The notes beneath the pieces are model-generated. The model made no database searches. It saw nothing but the letters and a program-made list of their open reading frames with translations, and was not told the DNA's origin. A program made the position numbers and the translations under genes. Source: a virus. From it: 25,729 nucleotides of DNA. This document shows positions 1-7,438 of the stretch, in pieces. The stretch is taken from positions 1-25,729 of IMG/VR virus record IMGVR_UViG_3300043411_001248. One strand, 5' to 3'. Each line of letters opens with the position of its first letter. The stretch's first letter is position 1.

Positions 1-2053
1 TGGGGTTTGAAATTGTTAATATTGCGACTATTTTTGATATTTCATCTAAATTTATTCTATTTTGAATCTCTGAATAATTATAATTAGAATGAACATTATC
101 TAGATCTTGCTTGCCTAGCCAGATATTATTTATATTTTCTTTAAAAAATGATTGATCATCTGGCTTTCCTTTTAAGATTATAGATTTTTCTCCATCGGAC
201 GTTTGTGATTCCAAATCAAAAATCAAGACTTCTTTTTGTGTGGTATTATATGTTTTGGAATTTATTCTATACGAATTATCTAGTGATACCTTTGTAGATC
301 TATTTATTATTTCAAATTTTTCTATGTACCCCACGCTACTTTCAAATGATTTATCATTTGTTAGTAATAGCCTGACTTCTTTTTCTGATGTCTCTTCTGC
401 AACTATTTGAGAATCAGAGTATCCAAATGAATTTATCATATAGTCACCTGAAACGTCTCTGTCTAATTCTTTGGATATATCTACAAAACATAAATTATAA
501 TAAAAATCAATATAGTGGTAAAAAAAAGAAGAATCAGATATATATGACCTTTTAACCAAATCGTTCATGAAATCATAGGAAGGACTACCCGATCTTATCC
601 AAACCATTCTATCATTTGTATTTTCAACATTGGAACAAAATCCAATATCAATCTGATTTGAGATATATCTTAATGACTCATGAGATGTTGAATTTGAAAC
701 ACTTTCAAATTTTCTTAGATATAATTTTGGTACATCACATGATCCGAATATTGAATATTCGTCAGATCCAAAGTCTTTGTATGATAGAATTTTAAAATCC
801 ATTTTTATTGATCTTAAAGATTTTGATCTAGAGTTTATAAATACAGTTATTATTGAATCGTCAAGAGGAAACCCATCCTGTCTCATTATACCAAATGTAT
901 CTTTGAACACTATGCTTATAACAGGTATTGTATCTTGATATTTTAAAGTAAAACTAGATATATCAGAATATGATATTTGTATTCCATTATACCAAATAAA
1001 TGGTATAAATCCCATTCCTTTAGATAGCGACTCTGAATCTTTCGGACTGAATCCACGGACATCAACAACAATCTCTGTTGGTGATATTCTAGGAAGAAAA
1101 AATTGAGTCAACTTATCAATTGGACCACCTGATCTAGCTCTTGGGTCCCGAGGAGTTGATTTTTGAGACTGGTCTTCACTATTTGATTGTTGGGTTGGTA
1201 CTTCTCTATCCACCCGTGGAGACTCTTCAGAGTCAGCAGGCTTTTCTAAAGCAGGAGATCCATTTAACTTTTCATAAAAAAGTGGTGCTAGATTTCTAGA
1301 TCTAGAATACCCACCCGTTGGTTCGGATGGAAACACTAAGGTACCATCACTAGATGAATATGATCCTTGTTCATATTTTATAACTTTGTTTTTCCATCCA
1401 CCCCATCCTTGTGTAGATTGGTAAAATGACTGAACAGCTGATTTTAAATTGTCAATATTATTTATTGTTTGTATAGACGTACTAAATTTCTTTACCCCAA
1501 ATGCAGATAAAGCATCCTCGGGAGCAGATTTAAACGATGTTATGTAATATTGGATTAATGCTTTGGATGATACAGATGGATTCTGATTTAGTAGATCTGG
1601 ATCATTGATCAGATCGGAGCCGATTTCGGAACCGATTTTTTTATAATTTGATTTGAATGTCAATTGATTAAACCCTCTTCCCCGATATCTATATCCGTCA
1701 CCCTCAATTGAATTTCCATAAACAGAACCATTTGATTCTCTTTGTCTATTGCTAGTTATCCCATAGATTTTATCAAAGAATTTAATATCATCTTTTTTTA
1801 AATCTTCCAATTGTGTATCATTTAAGTCAGATACATTATTTCCAAAAACTTTTCGAAGTCGGTCTACAGATGTAGATCTGTAAGAGGATTCGGATTTTGG
1901 TTTAAGGTTACTTTCTTTAGAACATATTGCGAGTAGAGCAGCCTGAGAAAATTTGTTAGTTATACCGACCTGGATTAAGTTATTAACAATTATGTCAACA
2001 TTTGATAGTTGTTCACCATCTAGATTATCAAAATATTGCTTAGCACTACTCAT
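1..2053 (-). CDS. Baseplate hub protein with N-terminal GH19-like lysozyme domain (C-terminus beyond window)
   Basis: Reading from the ATG at 2053, the frame stays open to the left edge (about 684 codons), so the C-terminus is missing. Residues about 30-200 resemble a GH19 chitinase/lysozyme: an AICSKESNL segment with E47, a second acid at E55, and the hallmark GDGYRYRGRGFNQLT. A Ser/Pro/Gln-rich linker follows (about 240-300). The rest resembles a phage tail hub (gp27/gpD-like), with segments such as FGSCDVPKLY, NDRMVWIRSGSP and FFYHYIDFYYNLCFVDISKE. The inferred role is a baseplate hub that carries its own peptidoglycan glycosidase for local wall cutting during DNA entry. In T4 the lysozyme sits in gp5 instead. 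The start is 3 nt after the stop of the gp53-like gene, so the two are probably co-transcribed. The GH19 assignment is firm; the hub assignment is by pattern only. Confidence 0.75.
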   Translation of the reverse strand, partial: MSSAKQYFDNLDGEQLSNVDIIVNNLIQVGITNKFSQAALLAICSKESNLKPKSESSYRSTSVDRLRKVFGNNVSDLNDTQLEDLKKDDIKFFDKIYGITSNRQRESNGSVYGNSIEGDGYRYRGRGFNQLTFKSNYKKIGSEIGSDLINDPDLLNQNPSVSSKALIQYYITSFKSAPEDALSAFGVKKFSTSIQTINNIDNLKSAVQSFYQSTQGWGGWKNKVIKYEQGSYSSSDGTLVFPSEPTGGYSRSRNLAPLFYEKLNGSPALEKPADSEESPRVDREVPTQQSNSEDQSQKSTPRDPRARSGGPIDKLTQFFLPRISPTEIVVDVRGFSPKDSESLSKGMGFIPFIWYNGIQISYSDISSFTLKYQDTIPVISIVFKDTFGIMRQDGFPLDDSIITVFINSRSKSLRSIKMDFKILSYKDFGSDEYSIFGSCDVPKLYLRKFESVSNSTSHESLRYISNQIDIGFCSNVENTNDRMVWIRSGSPSYDFMNDLVKRSYISDSSFFYHYIDFYYNLCFVDISKELDRDVSGDYMINSFGYSDSQIVAEETSEKEVRLLLTNDKSFESSVGYIEKFEIINRSTKVSLDNSYRINSKTYNTTQKEVLIFDLESQTSDGEKSIILKGKPDDQSFFKENINNIWLGKQDLDNVHSNYNYSEIQNRINLDEISKIVAILTISNP

Positions 2054-2056
2054 TAA

Positions 2057-2527
2057 TTATTTATTAAATAGGTTATTTCCCACTCTTAGTAATCCTCCTT
2101 TGGTGCTTACTTGATTATCAGGTAATTGCACAATATTTGGTGATGAAATTCCACCCACCTCAACAAATTTTTGTCTTGATGAATCAACTTTTGTTGATTT
2201 ATTTGGATTAGATAAAACTTTAGATTCTTCTTTAGATTTCTTTTCTTTAAATCTTAAAACTTCTATATCAGATTGGTTTGGGTATCTTATCAGAGTACCT
2301 TCTTTTATATTTAGGGGGTTGCTTATATTATTGGCATTTAATAGAATATCTATATAATCAATATTTCCATATATTGACTGACACACAAGATCGATTCTCA
2401 TTTCTTCTCCCTTTTGGATTCGATACTCTAGATATCGAATCCCACTAAACACATATTTATAGGTTCGTGTAAATAGATCATATCCACCATTTATTTTTTT
2501 AAGATTGTCTATATCATAAATTTTCAT
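2057..2527 (-). CDS. Baseplate wedge protein, T4 gp53-like (LysM-like fold)
   Basis: This 156-residue protein has a central segment (about residues 40-92) typical of gp53-type baseplate wedge proteins and LysM-like modules. The pattern is GEEMRIDLVCQSIYG, then YIDILLNANNISNPL, then GTLIRYP, i.e. a 'use this system, in this position, with this offset' layout common to gp53 and small tail LysM proteins. Residues about 93-156 are polar and low in complexity and look like a flexible tail. In T4, gp53 joins neighbouring wedges around the hub. Its start overlaps the stop of the upstream tube-like gene by 4 nt (ATGA), and the hub gene follows 3 nt later, so it belongs to a baseplate operon. A general LysM tail-assembly protein is the main alternative. 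Confidence 0.65.
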   Translation of the reverse strand: MKIYDIDNLKKINGGYDLFTRTYKYVFSGIRYLEYRIQKGEEMRIDLVCQSIYGNIDYIDILLNANNISNPLNIKEGTLIRYPNQSDIEVLRFKEKKSKEESKVLSNPNKSTKVDSSRQKFVEVGGISSPNIVQLPDNQVSTKGGLLRVGNNLFNK

Positions 2528-4245
2528 TCTTGATCTTCTAGTATTTTAGAAACACCCTCACGGTATTGTTCAGTTGTTGTTATAGTTGAATTAGCGTCCC
2601 TCACTATAGAATCTCCAGACCCTGACCCTTGATTTCCAATTTTTGTTTGTAAAGAGCTTCCTAAAGCACTATTACTATCCTGTTCACTTTGATCACTACC
2701 TTGTTCGTTTTTTCTAGTAGCGACTATTTGATTTGGAGCTTTAAATGGTGGCTCACTATTGTGAAAGCTTTTGGGATCAAAAGATGAACCTATTGAATTC
2801 TGAAGATTTCCTGGGACGGTTATTCGAACACTGCCAGATGATAGCTTTCCAAATATTTCATCTATCCCAAGATTTCTTGAACTTTCTAATGTAAATTCAC
2901 AATCTATAGAAGATGGTAAATCATTAAAGGATAGTTGTGGTCCCAATTTGACGGTAACATTTCTACAAATCATATCTCCACTAGATAATATGGGCCTCAT
3001 TGGATTTCCAATTGTGACATGCCAAGGACCAGATGGTGTTCCGGTTAGATAATTTAAAATTCCTAAAATAGGAATTTTATATTTTCTAGCGATTGTTTCT
3101 GGTATAGATTTTAATAGATTGTCTAGTCCGATTTGAACATCGTCATTATCAACCTCTTCTACATCTTCCTCATCTTCTGGTTTTTCTCCGGATAAAAACT
3201 CAGCTATTTTTTCTGATAGAACACTTATAGAGTCTATCATTGCTTTAATATATTCATTAATTTTTATTAGAAGTTGATCAGGATTTGACATCGCATTCAG
3301 TAGGGACTCAACACCACCAACTATTCTGCTATTTTTACCGAGGTAAAATGTAGCACTCGACCCACCGAAAGATAAAATCGTTCTTAAGATATCATAGTAT
3401 ACAAATGTTGGATCAATTCCGTTAATAAATTTTTGCTCCCAGGAGCATTTAATTTTAACACTGAATTTTCCAATTAATCCTGACCCAGGGCTATTCGTTC
3501 CAATAGTTTTTCTTCGAGATGACTCCATTATTAAATTTGGATCACCACTAGGAAGTCTCGAAGATGATTTACTATCAATTATTCCTATTTTTTCAAGAAC
3601 TTGCCTTTGAAATATTTCTGTTATTCCTGGTAGTGGAATAGAATCCCCTAATCGAGATGATATATCTCCTAGACCCCCGATTTGCATAAGAGCATCTTTA
3701 CCCACACTATTTAAAACATCTTTTAGAGTATCACTTGTTTGAATCCACTCTTCTCCAAAATCAAACTCAATAGGATTCTCTTGATCAGAAAACCAAGTAA
3801 CTAAAGTAGTATTGGCTTCTTGTAGAGTATTGCTTGATAGATCATCCCCAATTATAGAAGGAAATCTTCTACAGACAATTAATCTGTTATTCGGATAGAC
3901 ACCATAGTTTTTGCAATAGACAAAATCTGAGCTCTTCACCCTCATCGCTGGGTATTGATTTAGTATTTTGATAATATTTGTTGTGGATATATTGTAGATT
4001 GAATCTTCATGTATAACATTGGGTGGGTCAAAAGATAATGGATCAGCATTTTTTTGATTGGATCTTTTGAAGATTGTGTGCTTTGAACTAAATAGAGATT
4101 TAATGTTTGGGTCTTCAGAAGTTCCTATCACATTCCCGGCTCTATCTTTTACTTCACTAGTGCTTCGTTGTGTGTATGGATTATTAGATCCTCCAAAATC
4201 TTGATCAATCAATCCCAAAGGGGATCCTGTGTATCTATTTGACAT
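2524..4245 (-). CDS. Baseplate/tail-tube-associated structural protein (gp48/gp54-like candidate)
   Basis: This 573-residue protein has no sequence motif I can name with certainty. Two regions look like tail-tube-type beta folds: about 260-310 (KFSVKIKCSWEQKF, then a YYDILRTILSFGG helix) and about 400-475 (GPWHVTIGNPMRPIL, then NVTVKLGPQLSFNDLPSS and a strand with CEFTLESSRN). An acidic stretch lies near 355-375, and the last 80 residues are Ser/Gln/Asn-rich and probably disordered. It is the first gene of an operon with the gp53-like and hub genes, which suggests a tube-initiator or tube-cap role like T4 gp48 or gp54. It is longer than either T4 protein (about 320-365 residues). The start ATG lies directly after AATATATAGAAT, the promoter-like element of this window. 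Confidence 0.5.
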   Translation of the reverse strand: MSNRYTGSPLGLIDQDFGGSNNPYTQRSTSEVKDRAGNVIGTSEDPNIKSLFSSKHTIFKRSNQKNADPLSFDPPNVIHEDSIYNISTTNIIKILNQYPAMRVKSSDFVYCKNYGVYPNNRLIVCRRFPSIIGDDLSSNTLQEANTTLVTWFSDQENPIEFDFGEEWIQTSDTLKDVLNSVGKDALMQIGGLGDISSRLGDSIPLPGITEIFQRQVLEKIGIIDSKSSSRLPSGDPNLIMESSRRKTIGTNSPGSGLIGKFSVKIKCSWEQKFINGIDPTFVYYDILRTILSFGGSSATFYLGKNSRIVGGVESLLNAMSNPDQLLIKINEYIKAMIDSISVLSEKIAEFLSGEKPEDEEDVEEVDNDDVQIGLDNLLKSIPETIARKYKIPILGILNYLTGTPSGPWHVTIGNPMRPILSSGDMICRNVTVKLGPQLSFNDLPSSIDCEFTLESSRNLGIDEIFGKLSSGSVRITVPGNLQNSIGSSFDPKSFHNSEPPFKAPNQIVATRKNEQGSDQSEQDSNSALGSSLQTKIGNQGSGSGDSIVRDANSTITTTEQYREGVSKILEDQE

Positions 4246-4316
4246 ATTCTATATATTGAAATATCTATAATTCCCATATATTTTCGAAGGGATTGGTTCG
4301 ATAGAATATATAGAAT
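4246..4316. promoter_or_regulatory. Divergent promoter region with inverted 15-nt repeats
   Basis: The 15-mer AATATATAGAATATG occurs twice in opposite orientation: on the minus strand at 4257-4243 and on the plus strand at 4305-4319. Each copy ends in an ATG, the first being the start of the tube-like baseplate gene and the second the start of a tiny ORF. The TATATA core resembles a T4-type late -10 element (TATAAATA). It lies so close to the ATG that transcripts would have almost no leader. There is no Shine-Dalgarno sequence on either side. Confidence 0.55.
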
Positions 4317-4358
4317 ATGGATTTTATAAATCGTGGACCTAAAAATATATTGAAATGA
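4317..4358 (+). CDS. Candidate 13-residue upstream ORF (leader peptide)
   Basis: The ATG directly after the plus-strand promoter element opens a 13-codon frame reading MDFINRGPKNILK. It ends in a TGA that overlaps the ATG of the next gene (ATGA). The arrangement would allow translational coupling to the 130-residue protein downstream. It could equally be chance in a short leader; the support is position only. Confidence 0.3.
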   Translation: MDFINRGPKNILK

Positions 4359-4747
4359 TGGATTTTTTTTGTGTGTACTGTAAAACCCGGAAAAAATTTG
4401 ATAAATATTTAAAAGTCAATAAAATTAAGAATAAATATATTATCGATCTCAAGAAGATAGTGGATGAAGAAGAGGTAAATTTTGATCAAGATAAAACGTA
4501 TTTGAAAATACTCATCTTTAATAAGATTCAACAAGCTGTTGAGAGAAATAAGGACATCTATTACATTCCAGATTTCGAAAATGAGTTTTCTATAGAAAAG
4601 TTGCTAAATTTGAAAAAAATGCTTGGAGATAATAATTTTAATGTATTAATATTTTATAACGAATTTAGAAAAAATCACAATATAATTGATGATGTTTTTT
4701 CGAATCTATCCAAATTTAGCAACTCTCAAATCATAAGAGATTATTGA
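4355..4747 (+). CDS. Hypothetical protein, 130 aa
   Basis: I do not recognise a family. The start at 4355 is followed at once by a second ATG (4358), and either could be used. The product is a compact, mostly charged protein with alternating beta-like hydrophobic runs (YIIDLKKIV, YLKILIFNKI, IYYIPDF, NVLIFYNEF), suggesting a small alpha/beta domain. Two cysteines near the N-terminus (CVYC) form a single CxxC without a partner pair. The 3' end overlaps the convergent gene by 17 nt, which is common in this window and argues for a real, tightly packed gene. The upstream promoter-like element supports expression. Confidence 0.7.
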   Translation: MMDFFCVYCKTRKKFDKYLKVNKIKNKYIIDLKKIVDEEEVNFDQDKTYLKILIFNKIQQAVERNKDIYYIPDFENEFSIEKLLNLKKMLGDNNFNVLIFYNEFRKNHNIIDDVFSNLSKFSNSQIIRDY

Positions 4748-5273
4748 TATAGATGTTTTTGATTTTTTCTAAAATCACACTATCAATATCCTTTTCTAAC
4801 TCATTACAAGCTAAAATCCTTAAGTTTCTTTCCTCAATAGATATTTTATCAATAGATGATTTAATTTTATCTAGTAATAGATCTTCATCATTTTTATACA
4901 TTTCATAAATAGACTTAATCTTGGACCTTTGATTATATAGGTTATTATTATTAGATTTGATCTCATCTATTTTATTGTCTATAACCTCCCAATTTAAAAT
5001 TTCACCTTTGAGATTTTCAAGTAATTTTATATCATTAGAAGATTTTTTATCATTCAATAGATCCATCAAAGCTTCTAAAAATAATTCTTTTCCGGCTACC
5101 TTCATTGTACCAGCTACTTGGTACCTTGTAACAGGACCATATGTCTGAACTCTTAAAAAATCGTTCATAAGGTTTAAAACTTTGACTTTAAAAATATCCT
5201 CTTCATTTATCTTCGCAACATTTTTACTTTCTTCTCCAACTGGAGAATTTGTATATTTTGAAAACTTCTTCAT
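4731..5273 (-). CDS. Hypothetical coiled-coil protein, 180 aa
   Basis: This unrecognised protein starts with a short polar leader (MKKFSKYTNSPVGEE). Residues 25-85 are mixed, and a long Lys/Glu/Ile-rich helical region (about 85-175) is likely to form a coiled coil. The leader is loosely like the capsid-targeting leaders elsewhere in the window (MKKF..., acidic pair near position 14-15), but it lacks the F-[IL]-x-E core, so I do not count it as one. The ATG overlaps the stop of the upstream DHH phosphoesterase gene (ATGA), so the two are probably translated from one message. No function can be assigned. Confidence 0.7.
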   Translation of the reverse strand: MKKFSKYTNSPVGEESKNVAKINEEDIFKVKVLNLMNDFLRVQTYGPVTRYQVAGTMKVAGKELFLEALMDLLNDKKSSNDIKLLENLKGEILNWEVIDNKIDEIKSNNNNLYNQRSKIKSIYEMYKNDEDLLLDKIKSSIDKISIEERNLRILACNELEKDIDSVILEKIKNIYINNLL

Positions 5274-7117
5274 GAATTATATATATTTTTGAACCTTTCA
5301 AATTTGGCAATTATTCTCTTATTATTGGTATCAATTGTTATACCAGACCTTTTGGTTGGTCTCATTCCCTTTCGAGATCCTGCATTTACAAATTCATCTT
5401 TATTGACTTTTGTATTTTGTCCGTCTTTATCGGAAAGATAGTATTCATAATTTTCATTGGTGTCCTGTCCCTTTAGTTCGATGTTTGTCTCAGCATATTT
5501 TATATCTTCTCCTGATTCAAATTTTTGGACTTTTTCCTTTAGATTATTAATGAAATCTCTAGCAATTTTTTTCATTACATCAGTGTATTTCTCAGTCTTA
5601 TAAACCTCCTTCAGATATTTTTTATCATATTTCATAAAATTGAACCCTTGGATATTTGTGATTGATGGATGACCTCCTGAATTTTTAGTTATTAGGTCAA
5701 TCAATGGTATTTTATATTTACTAAGAACTGATCTATTCTCTCCGTTCATCTTTTCATATGTTAAGTCCATATTCTTTCGTATTTCGTCATTTATTTGAAC
5801 CTTAACCATTTCCCCATTTTTGTTTTCATATATGCAATCTGCATAGAAAGCTTCTAAATCAGATGATCTAAATCCAACACCAACGTAATTTGGTCCCTCC
5901 TCTTTAGCCATTTTTTTCCAATCTTGCGAATATTCTAATTCCCTCTTTATTCCTTCGAGTGGTATGAACATTTTTGAAAAGTTATCAAATTGTGTTGATA
6001 TTATCTCTTTTGCAATTTCTCCAAGGTTTATATTTTTTAGCTTCTTCTCTTTAAAAGGATTACAACTTACTTGTATTAGTCCCATTGGCCATACTATGCA
6101 AATGAAATTAGCTTCAGGAAAATTTTTAAATGGAACATACCGATCATATGATCCTGGTTTAAACATGTTTCCACCACCATATTGTGATATTATTTTCGAT
6201 TCTTTGTCAAAATGGACACCCTTGGATATTTTGGATCCGGATTGTATGGCCGATCTATGTTTCCAGTTTGCGGGATCATATTCCTGTGCTTCCTCCTCAC
6301 CATCTAATTCAACAAATTTATAATTCTTCATTCTTTCAATATAATCTGAAAGATTTTTCATTAGGTCTTCTGGTTTTGCAAGCCTTCCTAATTTGTCTTT
6401 TGTTTTAGCAGAATTAACATAGTGTCTTATGTTATTAAATATGGAATATAAAGATGGGTTTGAATCTAAGACTAAACATTCTAGAAAATTTCTATTAATA
6501 TGATTGGTTTTCCCGTCTATACTTTTACATGATATTCTTTTATTTTTATAAGCTAATAAAAGTCTATTAACTATAAATCCCATCATGAATCGATTTTTTT
6601 CTCCGGATAGAGTTCTTTCAAATTTAAATATTGAGTTCTGGACATCTTCAGGTTTAATATCATGTGCTAGAAAATTAGCCGAATCGACTGTCTTGACTAG
6701 TTCAATATCTTGTGGAGTAAATACATCACTATATGATATTTCTCCTGATATGGTTTCAACATTCGACCTAGCGGGTTTGAAATATTTCGATTTGGTGCTA
6801 TCAGCTCCAATTTGCTTATCGTGGTGGTCTGATTGTATATGAAACATTGGCTTTCCGTGAGCAAAATCGCATAAAATCTTTAGAGTGTTTTCTTGTCCTG
6901 TTTTTACAGCAAATTCTTGTCCCCCATATTGAATTATGTGACAATCAATGGTATCCAAATCATAGTATGTTTTAAAAAAACTTTTAAGCGCTATAGCTGA
7001 GCAAATACCATCCAAATCTTTATGAAGCCATATTTCGCAGTTTTTGTAACCACGGACTACATTTTTCAGATTTCTTATCCCAACTTCTTCGTTTATAAAT
7101 GAAAGATACTTCTTCAA
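5270..7117 (-). CDS. DHH-family phosphoesterase with capsid-targeting-like leader
   Basis: This 615-residue protein belongs to the DHH superfamily of Mn-dependent phosphoesterases (RecJ, nanoRNases, cyclic-dinucleotide phosphodiesterases). Motif I is HKDLDGICSA (D34, D36), the DHH motif is SDHHD (D97, H98, H99), and a further acid lies in VDSANF near 144. KNSGGHPS near residue 485 resembles the DHHA1 substrate-binding GGGH motif. The start is TTG at 7117: an in-frame TAA immediately precedes it, and it yields the leader MKKYLSFINE, which matches the T4 capsid-targeting peptide MKTYQEFIAE in length and spacing. I infer packaging into the head with cleavage after E10. Whether the substrate is single-stranded DNA, short oligonucleotides or a signalling dinucleotide cannot be told from sequence. 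It heads a two-gene operon with the coiled-coil gene. Confidence 0.85.
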   Translation of the reverse strand: MKKYLSFINEEVGIRNLKNVVRGYKNCEIWLHKDLDGICSAIALKSFFKTYYDLDTIDCHIIQYGGQEFAVKTGQENTLKILCDFAHGKPMFHIQSDHHDKQIGADSTKSKYFKPARSNVETISGEISYSDVFTPQDIELVKTVDSANFLAHDIKPEDVQNSIFKFERTLSGEKNRFMMGFIVNRLLLAYKNKRISCKSIDGKTNHINRNFLECLVLDSNPSLYSIFNNIRHYVNSAKTKDKLGRLAKPEDLMKNLSDYIERMKNYKFVELDGEEEAQEYDPANWKHRSAIQSGSKISKGVHFDKESKIISQYGGGNMFKPGSYDRYVPFKNFPEANFICIVWPMGLIQVSCNPFKEKKLKNINLGEIAKEIISTQFDNFSKMFIPLEGIKRELEYSQDWKKMAKEEGPNYVGVGFRSSDLEAFYADCIYENKNGEMVKVQINDEIRKNMDLTYEKMNGENRSVLSKYKIPLIDLITKNSGGHPSITNIQGFNFMKYDKKYLKEVYKTEKYTDVMKKIARDFINNLKEKVQKFESGEDIKYAETNIELKGQDTNENYEYYLSDKDGQNTKVNKDEFVNAGSRKGMRPTKRSGITIDTNNKRIIAKFERFKNIYNS

Positions 7118-7130
7118 TTATTTAATATAT

Positions 7131-7146
7131 TTTATGTATATATTAA
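7131..7146 (-). promoter_or_regulatory. Candidate promoter for the DHH phosphoesterase gene
   Basis: The minus strand reads TTAATATATACATAAA about 14 nt upstream of the TTG start. It is a variant of the AATATATA element seen before other transcription-unit heads in this window. Confidence 0.35.
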
Positions 7147-7165
7147 GTAACTTAACATAAAAACA

Positions 7166-7378
7166 CTACTTAATCTTTTTATTGTGTTTTCTTGAGTATC
7201 TTTCTCCAAATTTGTGTCCTTTTTTAACACTCCTATCATATGATTTTGTAGTTTTGTAGGTATTTTTGTCTCTCTTGCCGTAAATTGATATAACTTCCTT
7301 TCTTGGAAATTCATATGGAATCACTCTGGGGGAGCAAGAGGATATTATAATAATCAATAGTATCAACGCAAATCTCAT
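7166..7378 (-). CDS. Small lipoprotein, 70 aa
   Basis: Residues 1-15 form a lipoprotein signal peptide: MRFALILLIIIISSC, with the lipobox ISSC and the Cys at about residue 15 as the lipid-modified residue. The mature part is short (about 55 residues), strongly basic and rich in Lys/Arg/Tyr. It should be exported and anchored in a membrane of the Gram-negative host. Possible roles are an outer-membrane spanin for lysis or a superinfection-blocking surface protein; nothing in the sequence decides between them, and no overlapping inner-membrane spanin was found next to it. The stop is TAG. Confidence 0.7.
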   Translation of the reverse strand: MRFALILLIIIISSCSPRVIPYEFPRKEVISIYGKRDKNTYKTTKSYDRSVKKGHKFGERYSRKHNKKIK

Positions 7379-7388
7379 ATTTTATTTA

Positions 7389-7410
7389 TTTATGTTGCAA
7401 TGAACATAAA
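7389..7410 (-). other. AT-rich hairpin between amidoligase and lipoprotein genes
   Basis: TTTATGTT and AACATAAA form a perfect 8-bp inverted repeat around a 6-nt loop, about 28 nt past the stop of the amidoligase-like gene. There is no following U-tract on the minus strand, so it is at best a weak terminator or an RNA-stability element. Confidence 0.25.
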
Positions 7411-7438
7411 ATATGATTTCTGTATTTTGTGAGGTTTT

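Noticed and set aside
4731-5273. Counting MKKFSKYTNSPVGEE as a seventh capsid-targeting leader
   Set aside because: It lacks the F-[IL]-x-E core and the 10-11 residue spacing; only the first four residues are similar.
5964-6842. Plus-strand ORFs of 74-119 codons inside the DHH phosphoesterase gene
   Set aside because: They lie wholly antisense to a clearly functional gene, lack promoter-like elements and have no recognisable content.
7132-7314. Overlapping ORF in another frame of the small lipoprotein, as in an Rz/Rz1 spanin pair
   Set aside because: The product has no N-terminal membrane segment or signal and looks like a shadow of the lipoprotein frame.
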